Below are positions 1 through 5,964 of a DNA stretch of 5,985 nucleotides, piece by piece. The stretch is from positions 1-5,985 of the forward strand of contig DPSD01000212.1 of the NCBI GenBank assembly GCA_003538495.1, given 5' to 3'. Each line of letters begins with the position of its first letter. The stretch's first letter is position 1. Both the position numbers and the translations under genes were made by a program. The notes beneath the pieces are model-generated. The model did not search any database, was not told where the DNA came from, and saw only the letters and a program-made list of their open reading frames with translations. The stretch is from Accumulibacter sp. GTDB taxonomy: Bacteria > Pseudomonadota > Gammaproteobacteria > Burkholderiales > Rhodocyclaceae.

Positions 1-334
1 TGCAGGCAAAGCCTTCGATCGGCCGCCAGGGATTCTCCAGCGCCGGCTTGCGCACCGCGCATTCGATCCCCAGCCAGTCACGCACCGCGGCAATTTCACC
101 GAACGGCACCCCGCTCTGAACCATCCCGAAAGGCCCCGGATTCATCCCGAGAAAGACCACCCGCCGGCGACCGGCAGCGTAGCGACGCAAGTAAGATTCG
201 TGCGGCTCCCGGGCGTAAGTCAGCGGGTCATAGGTGTGGCTGACGGGTGGCGCGAAGCTCAGCGTCGCCAGCCTTGCCGACAACTGCCGGGCGGCGGCGG
301 TCAGCGTTTCGGCGATGCGATGATCTCGTTCCAT
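1..334 (-). CDS. SMUG-type uracil-DNA glycosylase (N-terminal 111 residues, runs off the left edge)
   Basis: The reading frame is open from an ATG at 334 to the window edge, giving 111 codons with no stop. The product resembles single-strand-selective monofunctional uracil-DNA glycosylase (SMUG1), which removes uracil and oxidised pyrimidines such as 5-hydroxymethyluracil from DNA in base excision repair. The family signature GMNPGPFGM is at residues 63-71, directly followed by a GVPFGE segment (75-80) and VRDWLGI (84-90), as in vertebrate SMUG1. The Asn of GMNPG (residue 65) corresponds to the catalytic/water-positioning Asn of the family. The upstream part (LSFAPPVSHTYDPLTYA, then EPH) also follows the SMUG1 N-terminal pattern. 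The start overlaps the end of ampG by 34 bases in another frame, implying co-transcription and perhaps translational coupling. The conserved His-containing C-terminal motif lies outside the window, so integrity cannot be judged. The family call is firm; the exact substrate range is not. Confidence 0.9.
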   Translation of the reverse strand, partial: MERDHRIAETLTAAARQLSARLATLSFAPPVSHTYDPLTYAREPHESYLRRYAAGRRRVVFLGMNPGPFGMVQSGVPFGEIAAVRDWLGIECAVRKPALENPWRPIEGFAC

Positions 335-1560
335 GGGGCAACCCTGTACAGCAGCAACATCCCCGGCGCAGCGAGCACGAAGCACAGAAGAAAGAAGTTG
401 ACCCACCCCAGGGACTCGACCAGTGCGCCCGCGGTGGCGTTGATGAAGGTCCGTGGTACAGCGGCCAGACTGGTAAACAGCGCGAACTGGGTGGCCGTGA
501 AGGCCGGGTTGGTGGCGCGCGCGATGAAGGCGATGAACGCCGCCGTTCCAAGCCCGACGCCAAGATACTCCGCACCGATCACGCCGGCCAGCGCGACGCG
601 GTCAAGGAGGTCGATCGCCGGCTGCACACCACGCGATGCCAGCCAGGCGAAGCCGAGAATAGTCACCATCTGAACCACCCCGAACAGCCACAGCGCGCGG
701 TTGATCCCCAGGCGTACCATCCACAGCCCGCCGAGCAGACCGCCGAATACTGCCGGCCAGAGTCCGGCGTGTTTGGCGATCATCCCGATGTCGGTCATGC
801 TGTAGCCGAGGTCAAGATAGAACGGCGTCGACAGACTGGTGGCCAGCGAGTCACCCAGCTTGTAGAGGAAGATGAAGCCGAGTACCAGTGCCGCGCCCAG
901 CCAGCCCTTGCGGCCGATGAACTCGTGGAAGGGCTCGACGACCGCTGCCCGCAAGGTCTTTGGCGCGGCCAGAGCGACCGGTTCGTCCACCAGCAACACC
1001 ATCACCATTCCCGGCACCATGAAGGCGGCGGTAATCCAGAACACCTGCGCCCAGGGGATCAGGTCGGCGAGGATCAGCGACAGCGACCCCGGTACCAGTC
1101 CGGCAACCCGGTAAGCGTTCACGTGTACCGAATTGCCGAGCCCGAGTTCCTCGTCACGGAGAATCTCGCGGCGAAAGGCGTCCAGCGCCACGTCCTGCGT
1201 CGCGGACAGGAAAGCGAGGGCCACCGACAGCCAGATCACCGGCGTCAGATTGGTCGACGGCGAGAAGCCGCCGAGCAGCCCGATCGACAGCAGCAGTCCG
1301 ACTTGCGAGAGCAGCATCCAGCCGCGCCGACGACCCAGCGGCAGGCGATAGCGATCGAGCGCGGGTGCCCAGAGGAATTTCCAGGTGTAGGGAAACTGGA
1401 TCAGCGCGAAGAAACCGATGATCTTCAGGTCAACGCCGTCGCTGCGCAGCCATGCCGGCAACAGGTTCAGCAGCAGGTACAGCGGCAGGCCGGAACTGAA
1501 ACCGGTGAACACGCAAATCAGCATCTGCCGGGTCAGCAGCAGGCGCAGCCAGGCGGGCAT
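301..1560 (-). CDS. ampG: AmpG-type muropeptide MFS permease
   Basis: This 419-residue, very hydrophobic protein has about 12 predicted membrane segments and belongs to the major facilitator superfamily. AmpG imports GlcNAc-anhydroMurNAc-peptides across the inner membrane for peptidoglycan recycling, and in some bacteria it feeds the AmpR/AmpC beta-lactamase signal. Family landmarks are visible: FSSGLPL (21-27), DLKIIGFFALIQFPYTWKFL (44-63) followed by APALDRY and GRRRGW (76-81), LSATQDVALDA (118-128), and ATQFALFTSLAAVPR (356-370). These match the AmpG pattern GLPL / DLKTIGFF / KFLWSP / DRY / SASQD / ATQFAL. It is shorter than the 491-residue E. coli protein, as is usual for forms lacking the C-terminal extension. 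The ATG at 1560 shares its first base with the metW stop (TGATG), a typical coupled start; a longer open frame extends upstream but lies inside metW. Transport of muropeptides is inferred from family, and a related solute cannot be excluded. Confidence 0.9.
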   Translation of the reverse strand: MPAWLRLLLTRQMLICVFTGFSSGLPLYLLLNLLPAWLRSDGVDLKIIGFFALIQFPYTWKFLWAPALDRYRLPLGRRRGWMLLSQVGLLLSIGLLGGFSPSTNLTPVIWLSVALAFLSATQDVALDAFRREILRDEELGLGNSVHVNAYRVAGLVPGSLSLILADLIPWAQVFWITAAFMVPGMVMVLLVDEPVALAAPKTLRAAVVEPFHEFIGRKGWLGAALVLGFIFLYKLGDSLATSLSTPFYLDLGYSMTDIGMIAKHAGLWPAVFGGLLGGLWMVRLGINRALWLFGVVQMVTILGFAWLASRGVQPAIDLLDRVALAGVIGAEYLGVGLGTAAFIAFIARATNPAFTATQFALFTSLAAVPRTFINATAGALVESLGWVNFFLLCFVLAAPGMLLLYRVAPWNEIIASPKR

Positions 1561-2183
1561 CAGGACTTTCGCCCGAGCCGATAGAAAGCAAGGCTGCCGT
1601 TCAGATTGGGATCGTCGGAGACTTCGCGCCCGGCTTCGTCGAAGGCCAGGCGCTCGCGAATCTCGATCTCGAGCCGGGCGCACAGGTCTTCGAAATCGAC
1701 GATGGTGAAGAAGCGCACATTCGGGGTGTCGAACCAGTCGTACGGCAGGTCTTCCGAAACCGGCATGTGCCCGGCGGCAATCGCCGCGCGGTTCGCGCGG
1801 TAGGCAAAGTTCGGGAAGCTGACCACCGCCTCGGCGGCAACGCGCAGCATCTCGGTCAGGATGCGCTCGGTGGTATGCATGGTCTGCAGGGCCTGCGAAA
1901 TGATGGCGTGGTCGAAGGATCGATCCTCGAAGCCCAGCAGCCCGCATTCGATGTCCATCTGAATCACATCGACGCCATTGCGGATGCATCCGAGAACGCT
2001 TTCATGGTCGATCTCGACCCCGTAACCGGTGACGTCGCGCGTCTCGTTGAGGTAGCGCAACAGCCGGCCGTCGCCGCAACCCAGGTCGAGAACGCGCTCA
2101 CCGGGCGACAGCCAGTTGGCGATCACCGCGAAATCGAAGCGCTCTCGCTGCTCGGCTCTGGCTCTCCTCTCGTACTCGGTCAT
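1560..2183 (-). CDS. metW: Methionine biosynthesis protein MetW (SAM-dependent methyltransferase fold)
   Basis: The 207-residue product has a class I methyltransferase fold. Motif I is [12 protein letters not shown] (31-42), and the acidic strand-2 end is GVEID (55-59). The segments [13 protein letters not shown] (120-132) and [20 protein letters not shown] (148-167) are characteristic of MetW rather than of general methyltransferases. MetW is encoded next to metX in many proteobacteria and is needed for or enhances MetX-dependent methionine synthesis. It has been proposed to act as a MetX partner, and a methyl-transfer reaction is not established. The ATG overlaps the metX stop by four bases (ATGA), so translation is probably coupled; no strong Shine-Dalgarno is apparent. 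The stop overlaps the ampG start by one base. The N-terminus carries a short charged stretch ([15 protein letters not shown]) before the usual MetW start, which is slightly longer than in some homologues. Confidence 0.95.
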   Translation of the reverse strand: MTEYERRARAEQRERFDFAVIANWLSPGERVLDLGCGDGRLLRYLNETRDVTGYGVEIDHESVLGCIRNGVDVIQMDIECGLLGFEDRSFDHAIISQALQTMHTTERILTEMLRVAAEAVVSFPNFAYRANRAAIAAGHMPVSEDLPYDWFDTPNVRFFTIVDFEDLCARLEIEIRERLAFDEAGREVSDDPNLNGSLAFYRLGRKS

Positions 2184-3307
2184 ACGGCGATGTTTCCCAG
2201 GTAGGCGCGCAGCAAGGCGTGGTAGTGCTGGTCGTCAAGCAGGAAGGAATCGTGGCCGGCATCGCAGTCGATCTCCGCGTACACCACGCGCAGGCGGTTA
2301 TGCAGCAGGGCAAAGACGATCTCGCGCGAGCGTGCCGGGGCAAAGCGCCAGTCGGTCGAAAAACTGGCGACGAAGAACCTCGCCCTGGCGCGGGCCAGCG
2401 CGCTGGCCAAGTGACCGTCAAAGTCGTAGGCAGGATCGAAATAGTCGAGCGCCTTGGTCATCATCAGGTAGGTATTGGCGTCGAAAAAAGCGGCGAACTT
2501 GTTGCCCTGGTAGCGCAGGTACGACTCGATCTCGAAATCCACGTCGTAGCTGAACTTGTGCTCGCCGTGGCGTAGCTGCCGGCCGAATTTCTCGGCCATC
2601 TGGCTATCCGACAGGTAGGTGATGTGGCCGACCATTCGCGCCAGGCGCAATCCCCTGGTCGGGATGACGCCGTGCTCCGCGTAATGGCCGCCATGAAAAT
2701 CCGGATCGGAAATGATCGCCTGCCGCGCGACCTCGTTGAAGGCGATGTTCTGCGCCGACAGCTTGGGCGCCGAGGCGATGACCATGGCGTGACGGATGCG
2801 CTCGGGGAACTGCAGCGACCACTCGAGCGCCTGCATCCCGCCGAGACTGCCGCCAATCACGGCGGCCCAGGTGTGGAGGCCGAGATGGTCGGCCAGCCGG
2901 GCTTGCGCCGCCACCCAGTCGGCAACCGTCAGCAGCGGAAAATCGGCACCGTAGCGCTTGCCGGTATCCGGTCTGATCGACAGCGGGCCGGTCGATCCGT
3001 AGCAGCCACCAAGATTGTTGACCCCGACCACGAAGAACTTGCGCGTATCGAGCGGCTTGCCGGGACCAACCAGGTTGTCCCACCAGCCGATGTTCTCCGG
3101 GTCGTCGGCATAATGGCCGGCCACGTGGTGACTGCCGGCGAGCGCGTGGCAGACCAGCACGGCGTTGGAGTGCGCGGCGTTGAGCGTGCCATAGGTTTCG
3201 AAGACCAGTTCGAAGCCAGCTAGCTGGGCGCCGCTCTTCAGCGTCAGTGGCGTGTCGAACTGCATTCGCCGCGGCACGACGAGCCCGACAGAATTCTCTG
3301 GTGACAT
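2180..3307 (-). CDS. metX: Homoserine O-acyltransferase MetX (O-succinyl- or O-acetyltransferase)
   Basis: This 375-residue alpha/beta-hydrolase-fold enzyme acylates the hydroxyl of L-homoserine, the first committed step to methionine. The nucleophile elbow is [12 protein letters not shown] (152-163) with Ser154. The other triad members are likely Asp319 in FSTDWRF and His352 in CDAGHDSF. Further family blocks are FETYGTLN (36-43), [13 protein letters not shown] (52-64), [15 protein letters not shown] (74-88), [12 protein letters not shown] (97-108) and HITYLSD (228-234). The length is normal and the frame intact. Many proteobacterial MetX proteins have been reassigned from acetyl-CoA to succinyl-CoA use; this one looks like that betaproteobacterial group, but the acyl donor cannot be settled from sequence alone. 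The ATG at 3307 gives the usual N-terminus (SVGLVVPRR before the first strand), though no clear Shine-Dalgarno precedes it. The upstream leader carries a SAM-II riboswitch and terminator, so expression should fall when S-adenosylmethionine is plentiful. Confidence 0.96.
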   Translation of the reverse strand: MSPENSVGLVVPRRMQFDTPLTLKSGAQLAGFELVFETYGTLNAAHSNAVLVCHALAGSHHVAGHYADDPENIGWWDNLVGPGKPLDTRKFFVVGVNNLGGCYGSTGPLSIRPDTGKRYGADFPLLTVADWVAAQARLADHLGLHTWAAVIGGSLGGMQALEWSLQFPERIRHAMVIASAPKLSAQNIAFNEVARQAIISDPDFHGGHYAEHGVIPTRGLRLARMVGHITYLSDSQMAEKFGRQLRHGEHKFSYDVDFEIESYLRYQGNKFAAFFDANTYLMMTKALDYFDPAYDFDGHLASALARARARFFVASFSTDWRFAPARSREIVFALLHNRLRVVYAEIDCDAGHDSFLLDDQHYHALLRAYLGNIAV

Positions 3308-3331
3308 CGCAATCGGTTCGATAACGGGGGC

Positions 3332-3365
3332 AAAAAAACCCGGTCAGCTGGCAATGCCGACCGGG
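3332..3365 (-). terminator. Intrinsic terminator, expression platform of the metX riboswitch
   Basis: On the minus strand a 10-bp stem pairs 3365-3356 (CCCGGTCGGC) with 3348-3339 (GCTGACCGGG), with one G-U pair and a 7-base loop. It is followed immediately by seven T residues (3338-3332). It ends 24 bases before the metX ATG and starts just after the SAM-II aptamer, so it most likely makes transcription of metX conditional. No other terminator lies between the ptsI stop and this one, so it probably also ends ptsI transcripts. Confidence 0.93.
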
Positions 3366-3371
3366 CCTGCC

Positions 3372-3425
3372 ACGCTTTAGCCGTATTTGTAAGGCGCCCG
3401 CAAGCTGATCGTTCAAATCGGCGCC
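3372..3425 (-). promoter_or_regulatory. SAM-II riboswitch aptamer upstream of metX
   Basis: Read on the minus strand, the stretch matches the SAM-II (metX/metA leader) consensus. A 6-bp P1 stem pairs GGCGCC (3425-3420) with GGCGCC (3398-3393). P1 encloses a loop that starts with the conserved GATTTGA (3419-3413) and ends with GCTTGC (3405-3400). The 3' tail has the A-rich joining segment (TTACAAATA) and the hallmark GCTAAA (3381-3376). A pseudoknot can form by AGCT (3406-3403) with GGCT (3382-3379) and by ACG (3412-3410) with CGT (3374-3372), the arrangement expected of the H-type fold. SAM-II RNAs bind S-adenosylmethionine and commonly sit before metX/metA, which fits the downstream gene. 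The match is from memory of the family consensus, not a covariance search; the boundaries are approximate. Confidence 0.88.
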
Positions 3426-3435
3426 AAGGCGGCGA

Positions 3436-3464
3436 AAGTTACCCGCAGCCCGACAAAAAGTCAA
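3436..3464 (-). promoter_or_regulatory. Probable sigma70-type promoter for the metX leader
   Basis: A TTGACT hexamer (3464-3459, five of six consensus bases) is separated by exactly 17 bases from TAACTT (3441-3436, a weak -10 with three of six matches). Transcription would begin near 3429, only a few bases before the 5' strand of the riboswitch P1 helix. The -35 begins one base after the ptsI stop codon. The position is ideal for a metX leader promoter, but the weak -10 keeps confidence moderate. Confidence 0.55.
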
Positions 3465-3465
3465 T

Positions 3466-5208
3466 TCACGCGTTGAGCTTCTCGAGTTGCTCGCGAATCT
3501 TCCCCGGCTCCTCGTGGCGCAGCAGGCGCCGGACAAGCGGCGCCAGTTCCGAGCAGTTGCTCTGCATGATGCGCTGCTTGACCGAGAGGATCTGCGCCGG
3601 ATGCATCGAAAACTGGCGAAGTCCCATGCCCAGCAGCAGGCGCGTCAGCACGGGGTCGCCGGCCAGCTCGCCACAGATGGAAACCGGGATGTGCACCTTC
3701 TCGGCGCTGGACAGGGTGTGCGCCAGGAGCATCAGCACGGCCGGATGCAGAGGATCGTACAGATGCGCGACCTGCTCGTCGCTGCGATCGATGGCCAGGG
3801 TGTACTGGATCAGGTCGTTGGTGCCGATCGACAGGAAGTGCAGGCGCCGCAGGAAAAGGCCGACGGCCAGTGCTGCCGCCGGTATCTCGATCATCGCGCC
3901 GACCTCGATCGCCTCGTCAAACGCGAAGTTCTCGCCGCGCAGACTCGATTTGGCGCGTTCGATCGCCGCCAGCGTCTGGTCGATCTCGTGCGCCTGCGAG
4001 AGCATCGGGATCAGCAACTTGATCTTGCCGTGCTTCGATGCGCGCAGGATCGCCCGCAACTGCGTCTGGAACATGTTCGATTCGGCCAGCGACAGCCGGA
4101 TCGCGCGCAAGCCGAGCGCCGGATTGCTTTGCAGACGGTCGCCGACGACCTTCTCCGGATGCAGATCCTTGTCGTAACCGAGATCGAACGTGCGGATGGT
4201 CACCGGCCGGCCGCCCATGCCCTTGACCACCGTGCGGTAAGCCTCGAACTGTTCGTCCTCGGTCGGCATGTCACCGCGGTCGAGGAACAGGAATTCGGTG
4301 CGAAACAGGCCAATCCCTTCGGCGCCGCCGTCCAGCGCGTTGGCCACGTCTCCCGGCAGCTCGATGTTGGCGTGCAGGGCGATGTCGACGCCGTCTAGCG
4401 TCGACGACCTGGCGGTCTTGAGACGCCGCAGCTTCGACCGCTCGAGTTCGACCTGGCTTTTCCGCAGTCGATACTCGTCGAGCACCCGCGCATCGGGGTT
4501 GACGATCAGCACCCCGCGGGTGCCGTCGACGATCAGGACTTCCTTGTCGCGGATCAGTTGCCGGGCGTTGTGCAGACCAAGCACCGCGGGAATGCGCAGG
4601 CTGCGCGCCAGGATCGCGGTGTGCGAGGTCGAACCGCCGACATCGGTGACGAAGGCCGCGAAGTGATGATCCTTGTAGGCAATGACGTCGGCCGGCGAGA
4701 GATCGTGGGCAACGACAATCAGCTCCTCCTCCTTGACTCCCTTGCCGGTCCGCAGCGCCATCCGGCCCGGCTGGCCGACGAGTTCCTTGATCACCCGTTC
4801 GACGACCTGCCGCACGTCGTAGCTGCGCTCACGCAAGTACTGGTCGTCAAAGCTCTCGAACTGCCCGACCAGCACCTCCATCTGCTGCACCAGCGCCCAT
4901 TCGGCATTGCAGCGGCGCTCGCGAATCAGTTGCTTGGGAGTCTCGGCCAGCTCCGGATCGGACAGGATCATCGAATGAAGGTCGATGAAAGCGCCAAACT
5001 CTCCGGGCGCATGCTGCATCCGCTCCTTGAGACTGGCGAACTCGTCGCGCACCTCCGCCAGCGCCGCCTCGAAGCGGGCGACTTCCTTTTCCACCTGGCG
5101 CGGAGCGAGTTGCAGGTGCGACACCTCGAGAGTCGCGTGCGACATCAGGTGCGCCTGACCGATCGCGATGCCGCCGGATACCGGCAGCCCATGCAGCACA
5201 AAACTCAT
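3466..5208 (-). CDS. ptsI: Phosphoenolpyruvate-protein phosphotransferase (PTS enzyme I)
   Basis: This cytoplasmic enzyme takes the phosphoryl group from phosphoenolpyruvate onto a histidine and passes it to HPr. The ATG at 5208 gives 580 residues, close to the 575 of E. coli EI; an upstream extension in the same frame lies inside ptsH and lacks homology. The N-terminal HPr-binding helical domain is about residues 30-145. The active-site segment GGSTSHTAILARSLRIPAVLG (191-211) carries phosphohistidine His196. The C-terminal TIM barrel includes EGIGLFRTEFLFLDR (297-311), SIGTNDLIQYTLAIDR (460-475), and ISICGELAGDP-type VSICGELAGDP (509-519) with catalytic Cys512. All key residues are present. 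The barrel segment usually written DIGGDK reads DLGYDKDLHPEKV here (342-354), a small departure from the enterobacterial form. The start is 7 bases past the ptsH stop, with a GGAG Shine-Dalgarno overlapping the end of ptsH, so the genes are co-translated from one message. Confidence 0.97.
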   Translation of the reverse strand: MSFVLHGLPVSGGIAIGQAHLMSHATLEVSHLQLAPRQVEKEVARFEAALAEVRDEFASLKERMQHAPGEFGAFIDLHSMILSDPELAETPKQLIRERRCNAEWALVQQMEVLVGQFESFDDQYLRERSYDVRQVVERVIKELVGQPGRMALRTGKGVKEEELIVVAHDLSPADVIAYKDHHFAAFVTDVGGSTSHTAILARSLRIPAVLGLHNARQLIRDKEVLIVDGTRGVLIVNPDARVLDEYRLRKSQVELERSKLRRLKTARSSTLDGVDIALHANIELPGDVANALDGGAEGIGLFRTEFLFLDRGDMPTEDEQFEAYRTVVKGMGGRPVTIRTFDLGYDKDLHPEKVVGDRLQSNPALGLRAIRLSLAESNMFQTQLRAILRASKHGKIKLLIPMLSQAHEIDQTLAAIERAKSSLRGENFAFDEAIEVGAMIEIPAAALAVGLFLRRLHFLSIGTNDLIQYTLAIDRSDEQVAHLYDPLHPAVLMLLAHTLSSAEKVHIPVSICGELAGDPVLTRLLLGMGLRQFSMHPAQILSVKQRIMQSNCSELAPLVRRLLRHEEPGKIREQLEKLNA

Positions 5209-5215
5209 GAACGAT

Positions 5216-5485
5216 TCACTCCGCCTCGCCAAACCGGTCGGCGACCAATGCCAGGATGGCCTCGCTGGCTGCCTGCTCGTCATTGCCGGTGGTCTCGACG
5301 ACCACCGTCGAGCCCTTGCCGGCCGCCAGCATCATCACCCCCATGATGCTCTTGGCGTTGATCCGCCGTTCGCCCTTCTCCATCCACACCTCGCTGCTGA
5401 AGCTGGCGGCGAGTTGCGTCAGCTTGGCCGAGGCGCGAGCATGCAGGCCCAGCTTGTTGAGAATTGCCGCTTCAGCCCGCACCAT
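5216..5485 (-). CDS. ptsH: Phosphocarrier protein HPr
   Basis: This small 89-residue cytoplasmic protein accepts phosphate from enzyme I and donates it to EIIA proteins. The active-site sequence LGLHARAS (12-19) has His15. The regulatory-site sequence INAKSIMGVM (42-51) has Ser46, the residue phosphorylated by HPr kinase/phosphorylase in bacteria that possess it. That kinase is not in this window. The ATG at 5485 was chosen because it gives the family's usual N-terminus (MVRAEAAILNKLGLHA) and is preceded by a good GGAG ribosome-binding site six bases upstream; the longer frame starting at 5536 would add 17 unrelated residues within the EIIA gene. The gene overlaps the 3' end of the EIIA gene by 14 bases and is followed closely by ptsI, so all three form one operon. 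Confidence 0.96.
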   Translation of the reverse strand: MVRAEAAILNKLGLHARASAKLTQLAASFSSEVWMEKGERRINAKSIMGVMMLAAGKGSTVVVETTGNDEQAASEAILALVADRFGEAE

Positions 5486-5894
5486 CCAAATCTCCAGTTC
5501 TCGCCAGTGTCGGCGGCAGCTTCGTGACCCCATCACGGCCCCCGCTGACCGCTTTCAGCAACATCGTTTCCATGCCCTTCTCGCGATAGGTCAGGGCGCG
5601 CAGCAGCATCGGCAGGCTGAGCCCCGAGACGCCTTCGACACGGCCAGGCTCGAGCAGCTTGAGCGACAGGTTGGCCGGCGTCGCGCCAAAGATGTCGGTC
5701 AGCACCAATACCCCGTTGCCGCCGTCGACTTCCTGCAGCCGCAGTCGAGCCAGCGGCAAGACATCGAGCGGGTCATCCTGCCACGCGACGCCGAGCTGGG
5801 CGAGCAACGGCGGACGCTTGTTGAGCACATGACAGACGTTCTGGATCAGGCTTTCGCCGAAGCAACCGTGCGTTATCAGAAGAATGCCGATCAT
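5472..5894 (-). CDS. PTS EIIA component, mannose (EIIA-Man) family
   Basis: The 140-residue protein is a stand-alone EIIA domain of the mannose/fructose family. It begins MIGILLITHGCFGESLI, where His9 is the expected phosphorylation site (His10 in E. coli EIIAB-Man). A second family block, VLVLTDIFGATPANLSLKLL, corresponds to the TDLFGGTP-type motif of the fold. There is no linked EIIB domain, and no EIIB, EIIC or EIID genes follow, so the likely role is regulatory phosphate acceptance from HPr rather than sugar uptake. A GTG at 5903 would add three residues; the ATG at 5894 is preferred because the family normally starts right before the IGI strand, and a GGTGGG-like ribosome-binding site precedes it. 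The C-terminal tail overlaps ptsH by 14 bases. In betaproteobacteria this gene is commonly found with ptsH and ptsI, often downstream of gshB, which is not visible here. Confidence 0.92.
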   Translation of the reverse strand: MIGILLITHGCFGESLIQNVCHVLNKRPPLLAQLGVAWQDDPLDVLPLARLRLQEVDGGNGVLVLTDIFGATPANLSLKLLEPGRVEGVSGLSLPMLLRALTYREKGMETMLLKAVSGGRDGVTKLPPTLARTGDLDGAG

Positions 5895-5938
5895 TGCGCC
5901 CACCCATCAAAACAGGTCGCCATTCTAAGTCATTCCGC

Positions 5939-5964
5939 GCTGCTCGGCAGTATCGCCGAACAAC
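5939..5964 (-). other. Hairpin upstream of the PTS operon
   Basis: On the minus strand GTTGTTCGGC (5964-5955) can pair with GCCGAGCAGC (5948-5939) around a six-base loop, giving ten pairs including two G-U wobbles. The wobbles pair in minus-strand RNA but would be A-C mismatches in the opposite transcript, which argues for a minus-strand role. No T-run follows, so it is not a classical intrinsic terminator. It could be a terminator remnant of an upstream gene, a leader structure or an operator. A TAGAAT hexamer (5927-5922) resembles a -10, but no good -35 accompanies it. Confidence 0.35.

Noticed and set aside
247..1584. A 445-codon plus-strand open frame opposite ampG
   Set aside because: The product is a low-complexity Gln/Arg/His-rich string with no recognisable domain. 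It is the antisense shadow of the GC-rich ampG gene, whose minus-strand product matches a known family along its length.
1561..1989. N-terminal extension of the ampG frame into metW
   Set aside because: The extension is Arg-rich and non-membrane, lies inside metW, and the ATG at 1560 overlapping the metW stop gives a normal AmpG N-terminus.
2604..3536. A 310-codon minus-strand open frame across metX, its leader and the ptsI end
   Set aside because: It is out of frame with metX, crosses the riboswitch and terminator, and gives an Arg-rich product without homology signs.
3487..4398. A 303-codon plus-strand open frame opposite ptsI
   Set aside because: It has the same Gln/Arg/Asp-rich antisense composition and lies fully inside the intact ptsI gene, with no ribosome-binding site or family match.
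4558..5346. A 262-codon plus-strand open frame opposite ptsI and ptsH
   Set aside because: It is antisense to two well-supported genes and shows no recognisable motifs.
5922..5950. Possible PTS operon promoter with TAGAAT as -10
   Set aside because: The hexamer at the proper -35 distance (CTGCCG) matches only three of six consensus bases, so it is not listed as a promoter.
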